The translations under genes were made by a program, and so were the position numbers. Below, piece after piece: positions 36,273 to 46,201 of a stretch of 64,000 nt of DNA. This DNA is from Rhodobiaceae bacterium UBA4490 (GTDB lineage Bacteria; Pseudomonadota; Alphaproteobacteria; Parvibaculales; Parvibaculaceae): contig DGNO01000001.1 of the NCBI GenBank assembly GCA_002389665.1, positions 211,564 through 275,563 on the forward strand. The letters run 5' to 3'. Position 1 is the first letter of the stretch. Each line of letters opens with the position of its first letter. The notes beneath the pieces were generated by a model that worked only from the letters and a program-made list of their open reading frames with translations, had not been told where the DNA came from and ran no database searches.

Positions 36273-38345
36273 CTAAATATCCAGATTGGTGGCGAATTCG
36301 GCGTGTTCCTGAATGAACTGGAAGCGCAGTTCCGGCTTGTTGCCCATCAGATGGGTGACGGCGCGCTGCGTTTCCTCACGCTCTTCTTCCGGCAGCACCA
36401 CCTGGAGAAGGGTGCGGGTGTCCCGGCGCATTGTGGTCTCTTTCAGCTGGGCGGGCAGCATCTCGCCCAGCCCCTTGAAGCGGCTCACCTCGATTTTGGC
36501 GCGGGAATTGAACTCCTTGGCAACCAGCGTGTCCTTATGCGCATCGTCCCGCGCATAAAGCGTCTTGCCGCCCTGGGCGAGCTTGTAAAGCGGGGGCACG
36601 GCCAGGAACAGATGCCCCTCGCGGATGAGCTGCGGCATCTGCTGGTAGAAGAAGGTGATGAGAAGCGAGGCGATATGCGCGCCGTCCACATCCGCGTCCG
36701 TCATGATGATGATCTTTTCATAGCGCAGATCCTCATCGCGGTAATGGCTGCCGGGCCGCACGCCGAGCGCCTGAATAAGATCGGCAAGCTGCTGGTTCTG
36801 CGCCAGTTTGCCCGCCGTGGCATTGGCGACATTGAGGATCTTGCCGCGCAGAGGCAGCACCGCCTGGCTTTTGCGGTCGCGGGCCTGTTTGGCGGAGCCG
36901 CCGGCGCTGTCGCCTTCCACGATGAAAAGCTCCGAGCCCGCCGCGCCGGATTGCGCGCAGTCGGCGAGCTTACCTGGCAGGCGCAGCTTGCGGGTTGCGG
37001 TCTTGCGGCCGATGTCTTTTTCCTGCTTGCGCTTCAGCCGCTCGTCCATCCGGTCGAGCACCCATTCCAGCAGCTTGTTGGCCTGCTGGGGCTGGGCGGT
37101 CAGCCAATGGTCGAAATGGTCGCGGATGGCGTTTTCAACGAGGCGCGTCGCCTCGCCGGTGGACAGCTTTTCTTTGGTCTGGCCGACGAATTCCGGCTCG
37201 CGGATAAAGACCGAGAGCATCGCCCCGGCGGAGGTGAGCACGTCATCGGCGGTGAGCCCGCTCGCCTTCTTGTTGCCGGCAAGTTCGGCATAAGCTTTCA
37301 GCCCCTTTGTGAGCGCGGCGCGCAGGCCCGCCTCATGGGTGCCGCCTTCGGGCGTCGGGATGGTGTTGCAGTAGGAATTCGTGAAACCGTCCGCATCGCC
37401 GAACCAGGTCACGGCCCATTCAACCGTGCCGTTCTGGCCTTTCTTGGAAACTTTGCCGGTAAAGGCCTCGTTCGTGACCGCCGTATAGCCTTCCGTCTGG
37501 CTCGCCAGAAAATCGCTGAGCCCGTTGGGAAAGCAAAGCACGGCCTCGTGCGGCGCGCTGCTTTTCGGCGGCAGCATGTCCGCCGGGCACTTCCAGCGTA
37601 TTTCCACGCCGCCGAAGAGATAGGCTTTCGAGCGCGCCATGCGGTAAAGCCGTTCGGGCTGGAAAGCGGCGTCCTTACCGAAAATCTCCGGGTCCGGGTG
37701 GAAGGTCACGGTCGTGCCGCGCCGGTTCTTCACGGCGCCTTTCTTCTGCAGCTTGCCTTTCGGGTGGCCGCGCTCGAAGCGCTGCGCGTAAAGCTGCTGG
37801 TCTTTTGCGACTTCCACTTCCAGCCATTCGGACAGCGCGTTCACCACGGAAACGCCGACCCCGTGCAAGCCGCCGCTCGTCTCATAAGCATCGCCGCCGA
37901 ATTTACCGCCCGCATGGAGCGTCGTCATGATGACTTCGAGCGCCGACTTGTCCTTGAATTTGGGATGCGGGTCGATGGGGATGCCGCGGCCATTGTCCGA
38001 GACTTTCAGCGAGCCGTCGTCCAGAAGCTCCACCTCGATACGGGTGGCATGGCCCGCCACCGCCTCGTCCATGGAATTGTCCAGCACCTCGGCGAAAAGG
38101 TGATGCAGCGCCCGCTCGTCCGTGCCGCCGATATACATGCCCGGCCGCCGGCGTACCGGCTCAAGCCCTTCCAGAACCTCGATGTCCTTTGCAGAATAGG
38201 CATCCCCCTTGCCGGAAGTTTTAGCGCTTCCTGCATTGCCTTGCGTCTTCTGCGCCGTCTTCTTTTTTGCCGGTGCTTTTGCATCGCCGGCAAAGAGATC
38301 GGGCGCTTCGGTTTTACGCCGGGAAGAGGGTTTGGAAGGAGCCAT
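36273..38345 (-). CDS. parE: DNA topoisomerase IV subunit B
   Basis: ATPase subunit of topoisomerase IV, which decatenates daughter chromosomes. After a Lys/Ala-rich head, the GHKL ATPase follows (DNSMDEAVAGHA, DNGRGIP, GLHGVGVSVVNALS). The TOPRIM domain has VEGDSAGGSAKQARDR and MTDADVDGAHI. The 690-residue length and the ALGVRPGSHYRDEDLRYEKI block favour ParE over the longer alphaproteobacterial GyrB. It is divergent from the OYE gene. Confidence 0.94.
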   Translation of the reverse strand: MAPSKPSSRRKTEAPDLFAGDAKAPAKKKTAQKTQGNAGSAKTSGKGDAYSAKDIEVLEGLEPVRRRPGMYIGGTDERALHHLFAEVLDNSMDEAVAGHATRIEVELLDDGSLKVSDNGRGIPIDPHPKFKDKSALEVIMTTLHAGGKFGGDAYETSGGLHGVGVSVVNALSEWLEVEVAKDQQLYAQRFERGHPKGKLQKKGAVKNRRGTTVTFHPDPEIFGKDAAFQPERLYRMARSKAYLFGGVEIRWKCPADMLPPKSSAPHEAVLCFPNGLSDFLASQTEGYTAVTNEAFTGKVSKKGQNGTVEWAVTWFGDADGFTNSYCNTIPTPEGGTHEAGLRAALTKGLKAYAELAGNKKASGLTADDVLTSAGAMLSVFIREPEFVGQTKEKLSTGEATRLVENAIRDHFDHWLTAQPQQANKLLEWVLDRMDERLKRKQEKDIGRKTATRKLRLPGKLADCAQSGAAGSELFIVEGDSAGGSAKQARDRKSQAVLPLRGKILNVANATAGKLAQNQQLADLIQALGVRPGSHYRDEDLRYEKIIIMTDADVDGAHIASLLITFFYQQMPQLIREGHLFLAVPPLYKLAQGGKTLYARDDAHKDTLVAKEFNSRAKIEVSRFKGLGEMLPAQLKETTMRRDTRTLLQVVLPEEEREETQRAVTHLMGNKPELRFQFIQEHAEFATNLDI

Positions 38346-38537
38346 GAACGCGAACCTTGCTGCGGCCTAAAGGAAAAGTTGAAAGGAGGGGCAGACGGAA
38401 GCCTGACCCGACCAGCTTAGTTGATTCTTGCGAGATTCTGGAAGCGGTACCCTGGCATCCGCCATGTGTCCAGGGTAGGTTGCGAGCAATGGAAATTTCA
38501 TGCTGGTCGAACCGGCAGAATCTAAGGGAAGAACCCG

Positions 38538-39839
38538 ATGGGCATGATCGAAACCCCGCTGACGCTGCCTTGCGGCGCGGTGCTGAAGAACCGTCTCGTA
38601 AAGGCGGCAATGACGGAAGGGCTGGCCGACCAGTGGAACCGCGCGACCCCCGAACTTGTCACGCTTTACAGGCGCTGGGCGCAGGGCGGGGCGGGCATGC
38701 TGCTGACCGGCAATGTGCAGGTCGACCGGCGCTATATGGAGCGGCCGGGCAATGTGGCGATCGACGGCCCCCAGTCCAATGAGGCGATTGCCGCGCTGCG
38801 CGCTTATGCCGAAGCGGGCACGTCGGGGGGCAATCATCTCTGGATGCAGATCTCCCACGCCGGCCGCCAGACCCCGGCGCTTGTCAATACGACACCGGCA
38901 GGCCCCTCCGACAAGGGGCTCAACATGCCGGGCGGCCAGTTCGGCAAGCCGCGTGCCCTGAGCGGTGAGGAAATCTGGGACGTGGTTGCCCGCTTTGCCC
39001 ATACCGCCCGCATCGCGAAGGACACGGGCTTTACCGGCGTGCAAATCCATGCCGCCCATGGCTATCTTCTCAGCGAATTTCTCTCACCGGACGTCAACAC
39101 CCGCACCGATGAATGGGGCGGCAGTCTGGAGAACCGCGCGCGGCTGCTGCTTGAAGTGGTGCGGGCGGTGCGCAATGCGGTGGGGGAATATTTTCCGATT
39201 TCCGTGAAGCTGAATTCCGCCGACTTCCAGCGCGGCGGTTTTTCGCATGAAGAATCTTTGAAAGTCGCCCGCTGGCTGAATGAGGAAACCGTCGATCTCC
39301 TGGAAATTTCCGGCGGCACTTACGAGCAGCCGCGCATGGTCGGCGCCGATGACATGACGCTGTCGCCCGACAAAGCAGAAAAGCGCCGGGAAAGTACGCT
39401 CGCCCGCGAAGCCTATTTCCTGGAATACGCCAAAGACATTCGCAAGGTCACCTCCATGCCGCTCATGGTGACGGGCGGCTTCCGCAGCGCGGCGGGTATG
39501 AACGCGGCGCTGGAAAGCGGCGAGGTGGATGTGGTGGGGCTCGGCCGCCCGCTCTGCGTCGATCCCAATGTGCCGGCGAAACTGCTCTCGGGGGAGATCA
39601 GCGAAACACCGGCTTTTGAGAAAACCTTGAAGATCGGCCCCTGGCTCCTGGGGCCTCATAGCCCGATCAACCTCATCAAGGCGCTGAACGGTTGGGGTCA
39701 GCAGGGTTGGTTCTGCCTGCAGCTTATCCGCATGGGTCGGGGGCTTGATCCCGATACGGGCATGGGTGTCTTTTCCGCCTTCCGCAATTACCAGCGCAAC
39801 GAGGAAATGACGGCGACGAAATTGCACAAGGCTGGATAG
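38538..39839 (+). CDS. NADH:flavin oxidoreductase, old yellow enzyme family
   Basis: FMN-containing TIM-barrel ene-reductase or related oxidoreductase, 433 residues. KNRLVKAAMTEGL and QISHAGRQTP are FMN-pocket motifs. IHAAHGYLLSEFLSPDVNTRTDEWGGSLENRARL is the family hallmark with the active-site His region, and TGGFRS and GLGRPL bind phosphate. No Cys-cluster or second flavin domain as in dienoyl-CoA reductase is present, so it is a single-domain form. The following gene is 9 bp downstream. Confidence 0.92.
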   Translation: MGMIETPLTLPCGAVLKNRLVKAAMTEGLADQWNRATPELVTLYRRWAQGGAGMLLTGNVQVDRRYMERPGNVAIDGPQSNEAIAALRAYAEAGTSGGNHLWMQISHAGRQTPALVNTTPAGPSDKGLNMPGGQFGKPRALSGEEIWDVVARFAHTARIAKDTGFTGVQIHAAHGYLLSEFLSPDVNTRTDEWGGSLENRARLLLEVVRAVRNAVGEYFPISVKLNSADFQRGGFSHEESLKVARWLNEETVDLLEISGGTYEQPRMVGADDMTLSPDKAEKRRESTLAREAYFLEYAKDIRKVTSMPLMVTGGFRSAAGMNAALESGEVDVVGLGRPLCVDPNVPAKLLSGEISETPAFEKTLKIGPWLLGPHSPINLIKALNGWGQQGWFCLQLIRMGRGLDPDTGMGVFSAFRNYQRNEEMTATKLHKAG

Positions 39840-39848
39840 GAGCCGCAT

Positions 39849-40403
39849 ATGTGGCGCAGCACCGTCAGATGGGAAAGCTGGTCCGGTGACGGGCACGAGC
39901 ATCTGACGATCGAGCAATTATCCGATGGTTATCTCGCCCGCTCCGTCCTTCTGGGCAGGGTGGAAGAGCAAGCTTTCGGCCTGCATTACACGCTCCGCTG
40001 CGATGCCGCCTGGCGGTTTCGCAAGCTCGACTTGGCAGCGGTCGATACGGGCCGCAAATATACGTTGGAAAGCGACGGACACGGGCATTGGCGCGATGAG
40101 ACGGGCGAAACGCTGCCGGGGCTTTCCAGCGCGGTCGATGTCGATCTTTCCTTTTCTCCTTTCACGAACACACTGCCCATCCGCCGCTTGCGCCTGGAGG
40201 AAGGGGAGGCGGCGGATATCGTCACCGCTTATGTGGCTTTTCCCGGTTTCGGCGTGTCGCCTGACCCGCAGCGCTATACGTGTCTGAAGAAAGACGCGCT
40301 TTACCGTTATGCCTCGCTCGATAGCGATTTCACCCGCGATGTCGAGGTGGACGGCAACGGGCTTGTTACTCTCTATCCGGGGCTTTTCAAGAGAACGGCG
40401 TGA
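39849..40403 (+). CDS. Putative glycolipid-binding protein (DUF1089, PF06475)
   Basis: 184-residue soluble protein. The pattern LSDGYLARSVLLG, ...FGLHYTLRCDAAWRFR..., and LPIRRLRL followed by VAFPGFGVSPDPQRYTCL matches the DUF1089 glycolipid-binding-like fold. It starts 9 bp after the OYE gene, so the two form an operon. The biochemical role is unknown. Confidence 0.8.
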   Translation: MWRSTVRWESWSGDGHEHLTIEQLSDGYLARSVLLGRVEEQAFGLHYTLRCDAAWRFRKLDLAAVDTGRKYTLESDGHGHWRDETGETLPGLSSAVDVDLSFSPFTNTLPIRRLRLEEGEAADIVTAYVAFPGFGVSPDPQRYTCLKKDALYRYASLDSDFTRDVEVDGNGLVTLYPGLFKRTA

Positions 40404-40429
40404 TAAGCGGTGAAAGGGAAGGGGACATA

Positions 40430-40731
40430 TCAAGCAACCCCGTCAAGCAGGATTTCATCCCTGCACGGGGTTGCTGTCTGGTTGTGCCCTCTGGCACCCG
40501 CCCTGACTTATAAGCCGGGCTATTTCTTCGCAGGATAGGCTGTAACCAACTATTTCCCGGCAGAGGGAAGCGTAAGGTCTCTCTCGCGCTATCTGGCCTA
40601 AACTCCTTTGCTTCGCTGCCGCGGATCGTCACCGGTCCAGCTGTCTACGCGATTCACTTCTCTATTCAATTGTCACCGCCAATGAACGTCGGTGGAGCCA
40701 ACTTTATAAACCTCCTTAGGTTCGTTGACGC
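40430..40731 (-). ncRNA. Candidate structured RNA of unknown family
   Basis: The 506-bp gap between the DUF1089 gene and glnA has no convincing protein gene. On the minus strand a near-consensus promoter (TTGACA-17-TACATT, 40738-40766) would start RNA near 40731. Downstream lie AACCT-AAGG-AGGTT (40701-40714), CACCG...CGGTG (40675-40695) and, at 40433-40475, an 11-bp stem AGCAACCCCGT/ACGGGGTTGCT enclosing GCAGG/CCTGC. AAGGAGG followed by TTG could translate an 11-residue peptide MAPPTFIGGDN. No tmRNA tag, RNase P core, SRP or 6S signature was found. Existence as a transcript is inference. Confidence 0.4.
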
Positions 40732-40737
40732 CCTTTG

Positions 40738-40766
40738 AATGTAGGTAGGGGCTCTCTTTCTGTCAA
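40738..40766 (-). promoter_or_regulatory. Strong minus-strand sigma-70-type promoter
   Basis: TTGACA (40761-40766) and TACATT (40738-40743) with an exact 17-nt spacer, pointing away from glnA into the gene-free interval. No annotated gene follows for over 300 bp on that strand. Confidence 0.6.
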
Positions 40767-40858
40767 TAATTATCGTGCAAAATCAATGAGTTAACAATGC
40801 TGACCTATCGCGGAATATAGTCTCCGGATAGGTAATCTTTGTACGGAATATGCGGATA

Positions 40859-40890
40859 AGAAAAAGGCCGGAGCAGAGCTCCGGCCTCGA
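40859..40890 (-). terminator. Rho-independent terminator of glnA
   Basis: On the minus strand, GGCCGGAG-CTCTG-CTCCGGCC is followed by TTTTTCTT, 20 bp after the glnA stop codon. Confidence 0.88.
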
Positions 40891-40909
40891 TCTTCGTCCT
40901 GCGGAAAAC

Positions 40910-42319
<1,410 letters not shown>

Positions 42320-42437
42320 GTTCTCTTTCCCTGCTGTCTTCGGTTAATTGACTTCAAACTTGGGTGGGGGATGTCCGTTGGATACCACCCTGGATATTGG
42401 GCGGGAGCCGGTAAACGGGCATGTTGCCCGAAGCACC

Positions 42438-42845
<408 letters not shown>

Positions 42846-43070
42846 TTAATCGGGTGAAAATATTAACAAAATCAAAAAGATAGCTTTTGGATGCAGCGCC
42901 GTGCTCAAATAAGCGTCAGCCCGTAAGATCAAATATTGGGCAAAATGATCAAGATATAGGCAGACTGTCAGGCTTGTTGGCGCCCGCAGGCTTTGCCACT
43001 CTCTCAGCCACTTTCCGGCGGCCCGAAGCAGGTCGCCAAACCCCGCAGCAATGAAAGGGAGCAGGCGTCC

Positions 43071-44246
43071 ATGCGTGCAGTAAACAGGCTTTTCGAGGCG
43101 CAAGGCACAACGATTTTTGCCGTCATGTCCCAATTGGCCGGGGAGCACGGGGCGATCAATCTGGGTCAGGGCGCACCCGACGATGAGGGGCCGGAGGATC
43201 TGCGCCGCCGGGCGATGGAGGCTATCGAAAAGGGCCCGAACCAATATCCGCCCATGATGGGTGTGCCGGAGCTGCGTGAGGCCGTCGGCGCCCATGACAA
43301 CCGCTTTTACGATCTGAATGTGGATTGGCAGCGCGAGGTGCTGGTAACGGCAGGCGCGACGGAGGCGCTGGCCGCCGCGCTGATGGGCCTTCTCAATCCG
43401 GGTGATGAAGCGATCCTGATCGAACCGGCTTATGACAGCTACCGGCCGATCATCGAGGCGGCGGGGGCGATCCCCGTCAACGTGCAGCTGCGCGCGCCGG
43501 ACTGGAAGCTCGATGAAGAAGCGCTGGCGCGGGCTTTTTCCTCAAAGACCAAGCTCCTCGTCTTCAACTCGCCGATGAACCCGACCGGCCATGTCTTCTC
43601 GAAGGCCGAGCTGGAGGCGATCGCCGCGCTGGCGCGTAAGCACGACATCTATGTCATCTGCGATGAGGTTTATGAGCATCTCATCTATAGCGGCCATGAG
43701 CATATTCCGCTGATGAGCCTGCCGGGCATGCGCGAGCGCTGCGTGAAGATCGGCTCGGCGGGCAAGACATTCTCGCTGACCGGCTGGAAGATCGGTTACA
43801 TCACTGCGCCGGAAAACCTGATGGGCGTCATCGCCAAGGCGCATCAGTTCATCACCTTCACGGTGCCGCCGGCCTTTCAATATGCGGTCGCCTGGGGGCT
43901 TGAACAGGACGATGCCTATTACCGCCATCTGGCCGAAGATTTGGAGCGCAAGCGCGATCTCTTGAGCAAGGGGCTTGCCGAGGCGGGGTTTGCGGTAACG
44001 CCGGCGGAAGGCACCTATTTCGTGACCACCGATATCCGCGCGCTCGGCTACAAGGGCACGGATCTCGACTTCTGCCGTGAACTGACGACCCGAACGAAAG
44101 TCGCCGCCATTCCCATCAGCGCGTTTTATGCGCCGGGCTCGCCCAACGTCCCGCAGACGCTAATCCGCTTCTGCTTTTGCAAACAGCCCGCCTCGCTGGA
44201 AGAGGCGATTGCCCGGCTGAAAGAGGTGAAGCAGAAGGTGGCGTAA
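43071..44246 (+). CDS. Class I/II aminotransferase (KAT/YbdL-like)
   Basis: PLP-dependent transaminase, 391 residues from ATG 43071 (GGGAGCAGG upstream); 26 upstream codons are rejected. INLGQGAPDDEGPED, NQYPPMMGVPELREAV and PAYDSYRP are features of the kynurenine/glutamine-phenylpyruvate/methionine aminotransferase branch. The PLP lysine lies in GSAGKTFSLTGWKIGY. The substrate is probably an aromatic or sulfur amino acid, but this is not certain. It ends at a palindrome that may act as terminator. Confidence 0.9.
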   Translation: MRAVNRLFEAQGTTIFAVMSQLAGEHGAINLGQGAPDDEGPEDLRRRAMEAIEKGPNQYPPMMGVPELREAVGAHDNRFYDLNVDWQREVLVTAGATEALAAALMGLLNPGDEAILIEPAYDSYRPIIEAAGAIPVNVQLRAPDWKLDEEALARAFSSKTKLLVFNSPMNPTGHVFSKAELEAIAALARKHDIYVICDEVYEHLIYSGHEHIPLMSLPGMRERCVKIGSAGKTFSLTGWKIGYITAPENLMGVIAKAHQFITFTVPPAFQYAVAWGLEQDDAYYRHLAEDLERKRDLLSKGLAEAGFAVTPAEGTYFVTTDIRALGYKGTDLDFCRELTTRTKVAAIPISAFYAPGSPNVPQTLIRFCFCKQPASLEEAIARLKEVKQKVA

Positions 44247-44251
44247 TAGCA

Positions 44252-44283
44252 GCGTCACCCCGCGATCAAGTCGCGGGATGACG
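44252..44283. repeat. Single palindrome of the GTCACCCCG...CGGGATGAC type
   Basis: A near-perfect inverted repeat (GTCACCCCGCGA-TCAAG-TCGCGGGATGAC), related to the arms of copies A-C but present as one arm pair only. It sits between convergent genes and could terminate both. Confidence 0.75.
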
Positions 44284-44295
44284 AATAACGAAGTT

Positions 44296-45171
44296 TTAAG
44301 CCGCCGTCAGCGTCTGGCTTTGGCGCCAGCGTTCAAGGTCCGCCCGGTTGTCATGCTTCCAGGGGTGGAAGCCGGGCAGATAGAAGGCGGCGAAGCGGCC
44401 GGCGCATTTGCGCAGGACGCCGGGCTTGATCCACATGAGATCGAAGACGTTCCACCAGGCTTTCAGCGAGCGCTGCTTGCCGTCTTTTTTCAAGAGCATG
44501 TAGATGCAGCGGACCATGAACCAGGAAAAGAGCACGGTGGCGAGGTTCATGGCGTGGATGCGGCGGAAATAGGCGCTGGGGCCGGAGGCGACGGAGAGAT
44601 AGACGTCGAAGGCGACGCCCTTGTGCTCGGTCTCCTCGGCGGCGTGCCACATCCACATGTCGAACTGCTCGTCCGGCGCGTTGGCTTTCAGATATTCCGG
44701 TTCTTCCAGAAGCCGCCCGGCCATCATCGCGGTGTAATGCTCGATGGCGCAGGTCATGGCAAGGCGCATCAAGGGCGAGCGCTTCTCGCGCAGTTTATCC
44801 ATGTAAGCCACGAAAGGCTTTTCGCAGGCATCCACATCGACGCCCAGCGCTTCCATTTCCTTATTGTAGGAATGGTGCTCGCGCATATGCACCGCTTCCT
44901 GGCCGACAAGGCCTTTCACCTCCGCCTTGATCTCGGGATCGGCAATGTCGTTTTCATAATATTTGACACTGTCGATCACCATCTTCTCGGCATGGGGGAA
45001 GATGATGGAAAGCGTGTTGTAAAAGGCGGTGATGCCGGGATCGCCGCCATACCAATAGCTCTTCAGGCTGTCCGCCAGGTCGTGGCGGACATTGCGTACC
45101 GGTATATCGACAAGACCATGCAGCGCTTTGCTCATCGGTTTGGCCCGCTTTGCTTGAGGTTCCTGAGCCAT
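44296..45171 (-). CDS. PF10118 predicted metal-dependent hydrolase / diiron protein
   Basis: 291 residues from ATG 45171 (MAQEPQAKRAKPMSKALHG); ATG 45135 is an alternative and the open frame beyond is rejected. Metal-ligand motifs are GQEAVHMREHH (ExxH), IEHYTAM and EETEHKGVAFD (ExxH), with the spacing of a ferritin-like diiron helix bundle. A hydrophobic stretch LATVLFSWFMVRCIYMLL may bind membrane. The family is annotated as metal-dependent hydrolase, but no hydrolase reaction has been shown to my knowledge. The neighbouring glutaredoxin gene lies 101 bp upstream in the same direction. Confidence 0.78.
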   Translation of the reverse strand: MAQEPQAKRAKPMSKALHGLVDIPVRNVRHDLADSLKSYWYGGDPGITAFYNTLSIIFPHAEKMVIDSVKYYENDIADPEIKAEVKGLVGQEAVHMREHHSYNKEMEALGVDVDACEKPFVAYMDKLREKRSPLMRLAMTCAIEHYTAMMAGRLLEEPEYLKANAPDEQFDMWMWHAAEETEHKGVAFDVYLSVASGPSAYFRRIHAMNLATVLFSWFMVRCIYMLLKKDGKQRSLKAWWNVFDLMWIKPGVLRKCAGRFAAFYLPGFHPWKHDNRADLERWRQSQTLTAA

Positions 45172-45271
45172 CTGGCTTGGCGGGCAGGATAACGCAGGCG
45201 TGAGCAAAATGAAAACTGTACAATAAGACGCAGGTCTTGCCCCGGGTGAGAACCGTGAGGCGGGGCGGGGC

Positions 45272-45940
45272 CTAAGCCGCCGCCCGCCGCCCGGCCCGGA
45301 AGGGAAGGCCGAGAAAGCCGCGCCGCTTGCGGGGTTTCTTTTCCTCCGCAATGCCCAGATGCCGGGCCACTTGGTCGGCGCCGCCAATATAAGCCCCGTC
45401 GATCCAGACCTGCGGCGTGGTGATCGGCGTCTTCGGCCCGACGATGGGCTTCACCCGCGCGAACATTTCATACATGGCGCCGGGATTGGCGACGACATCG
45501 TGATAGGTGAAGGCGATGCCCGCGTCCTTCAGATAGGTTTTCGCCCGCTCGCAATGGGGACAATTGTCCTTGCCGAAAAGCCGTGTGCCGGTGACGGCAA
45601 AGCGTTTCGTCGCTTCGGCCATGACTTTCTCGGCGAGCACGCCGCGGTTCAGCGCTTCGCCTTCGGCCACGACTTCCTTTTCCACCACGGTAATGGGCGC
45701 ATGCCAGGCGCCGAGGCGCAGCGGCTTCCACCATTCGCTCAGCCATTCGCGCACATCGAGCTCGACGGGCACGCCTGCCAGTTCTTTCTCGATCGTGTCT
45801 TTGGCGATATCGACGGTGACGGCGCATTCGCCGCAGGGGATTTTGATCTTGAAGGGACCCCATTTACCGGCCCAGCGGTAAACGGTGATGCGGATGGGCT
45901 CGGGGGAAGTAGCGGGCCCGGAGGCAGTAGGAGAGGACAT
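45272..45940 (-). CDS. Glutaredoxin-domain protein with an N-terminal CxxC domain
   Basis: 222 residues from ATG 45940. The C-terminal glutaredoxin (~120-200) has the active site GKDNCPHCERAK, cis-Pro TTPQV and GGADQ glutathione-binding residues. The N-terminal ~110 residues contain a second CxxC (IPCGECAVT) and ELDVREWLSEWW, looking like a degenerate thioredoxin-like or GST-like module. It ends with a basic RKRRG tail. The fusion suggests a two-site redox relay. It is divergent from the thiolase gene across a palindromic promoter region. Confidence 0.8.
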   Translation of the reverse strand: MSSPTASGPATSPEPIRITVYRWAGKWGPFKIKIPCGECAVTVDIAKDTIEKELAGVPVELDVREWLSEWWKPLRLGAWHAPITVVEKEVVAEGEALNRGVLAEKVMAEATKRFAVTGTRLFGKDNCPHCERAKTYLKDAGIAFTYHDVVANPGAMYEMFARVKPIVGPKTPITTPQVWIDGAYIGGADQVARHLGIAEEKKPRKRRGFLGLPFRAGRRAAA

Positions 45941-45969
45941 CGAGGGGGGCTCCTGTCGCTTTCGCAAAT

Positions 45970-45991
45970 ATGGTTAATAACGGTTAACCAT
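45970..45991. promoter_or_regulatory. ATGGTTAA-N6-TTAACCAT palindrome
   Basis: Perfect 8-bp arms with a 6-nt spacer in the divergent region between the glutaredoxin (start 30 bp away) and thiolase genes. TTAACCAT is the CtrA-type half-site seen also upstream of amiC and mrcA. An operator role is inferred from its position and symmetry. Confidence 0.45.
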
Positions 45992-46201
45992 GTATATGAG
46001 CCGCGGCCTGTGGATAAGGGGGGCTGACGCGCATGTGAGCCGGGTTGATGGCGTGCGATCCCGGCGCGGTCTTTCGCAAAGTAAGGCGGACGCGGCGTCC
46101 TTCGGCGCCATCTGGACAGGCCCGCGCCAGCCGTTAAGGTGGCGCGCAAAACAGATGAGTCCGCCTCGCGGGCTCTTAGAATCTCCAGGGAGAGCACAAG
46201 C

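Noticed and set aside
40404..40909. RNase P RNA or tmRNA in the glnA-side gap
   Set aside because: A short CCGGCTTATA match recalls the RNase P 3' core, but the GAGGAAAGTCC core is absent. No tag-like GCN-AAY-GAY reading or T-arm for a tmRNA could be found.
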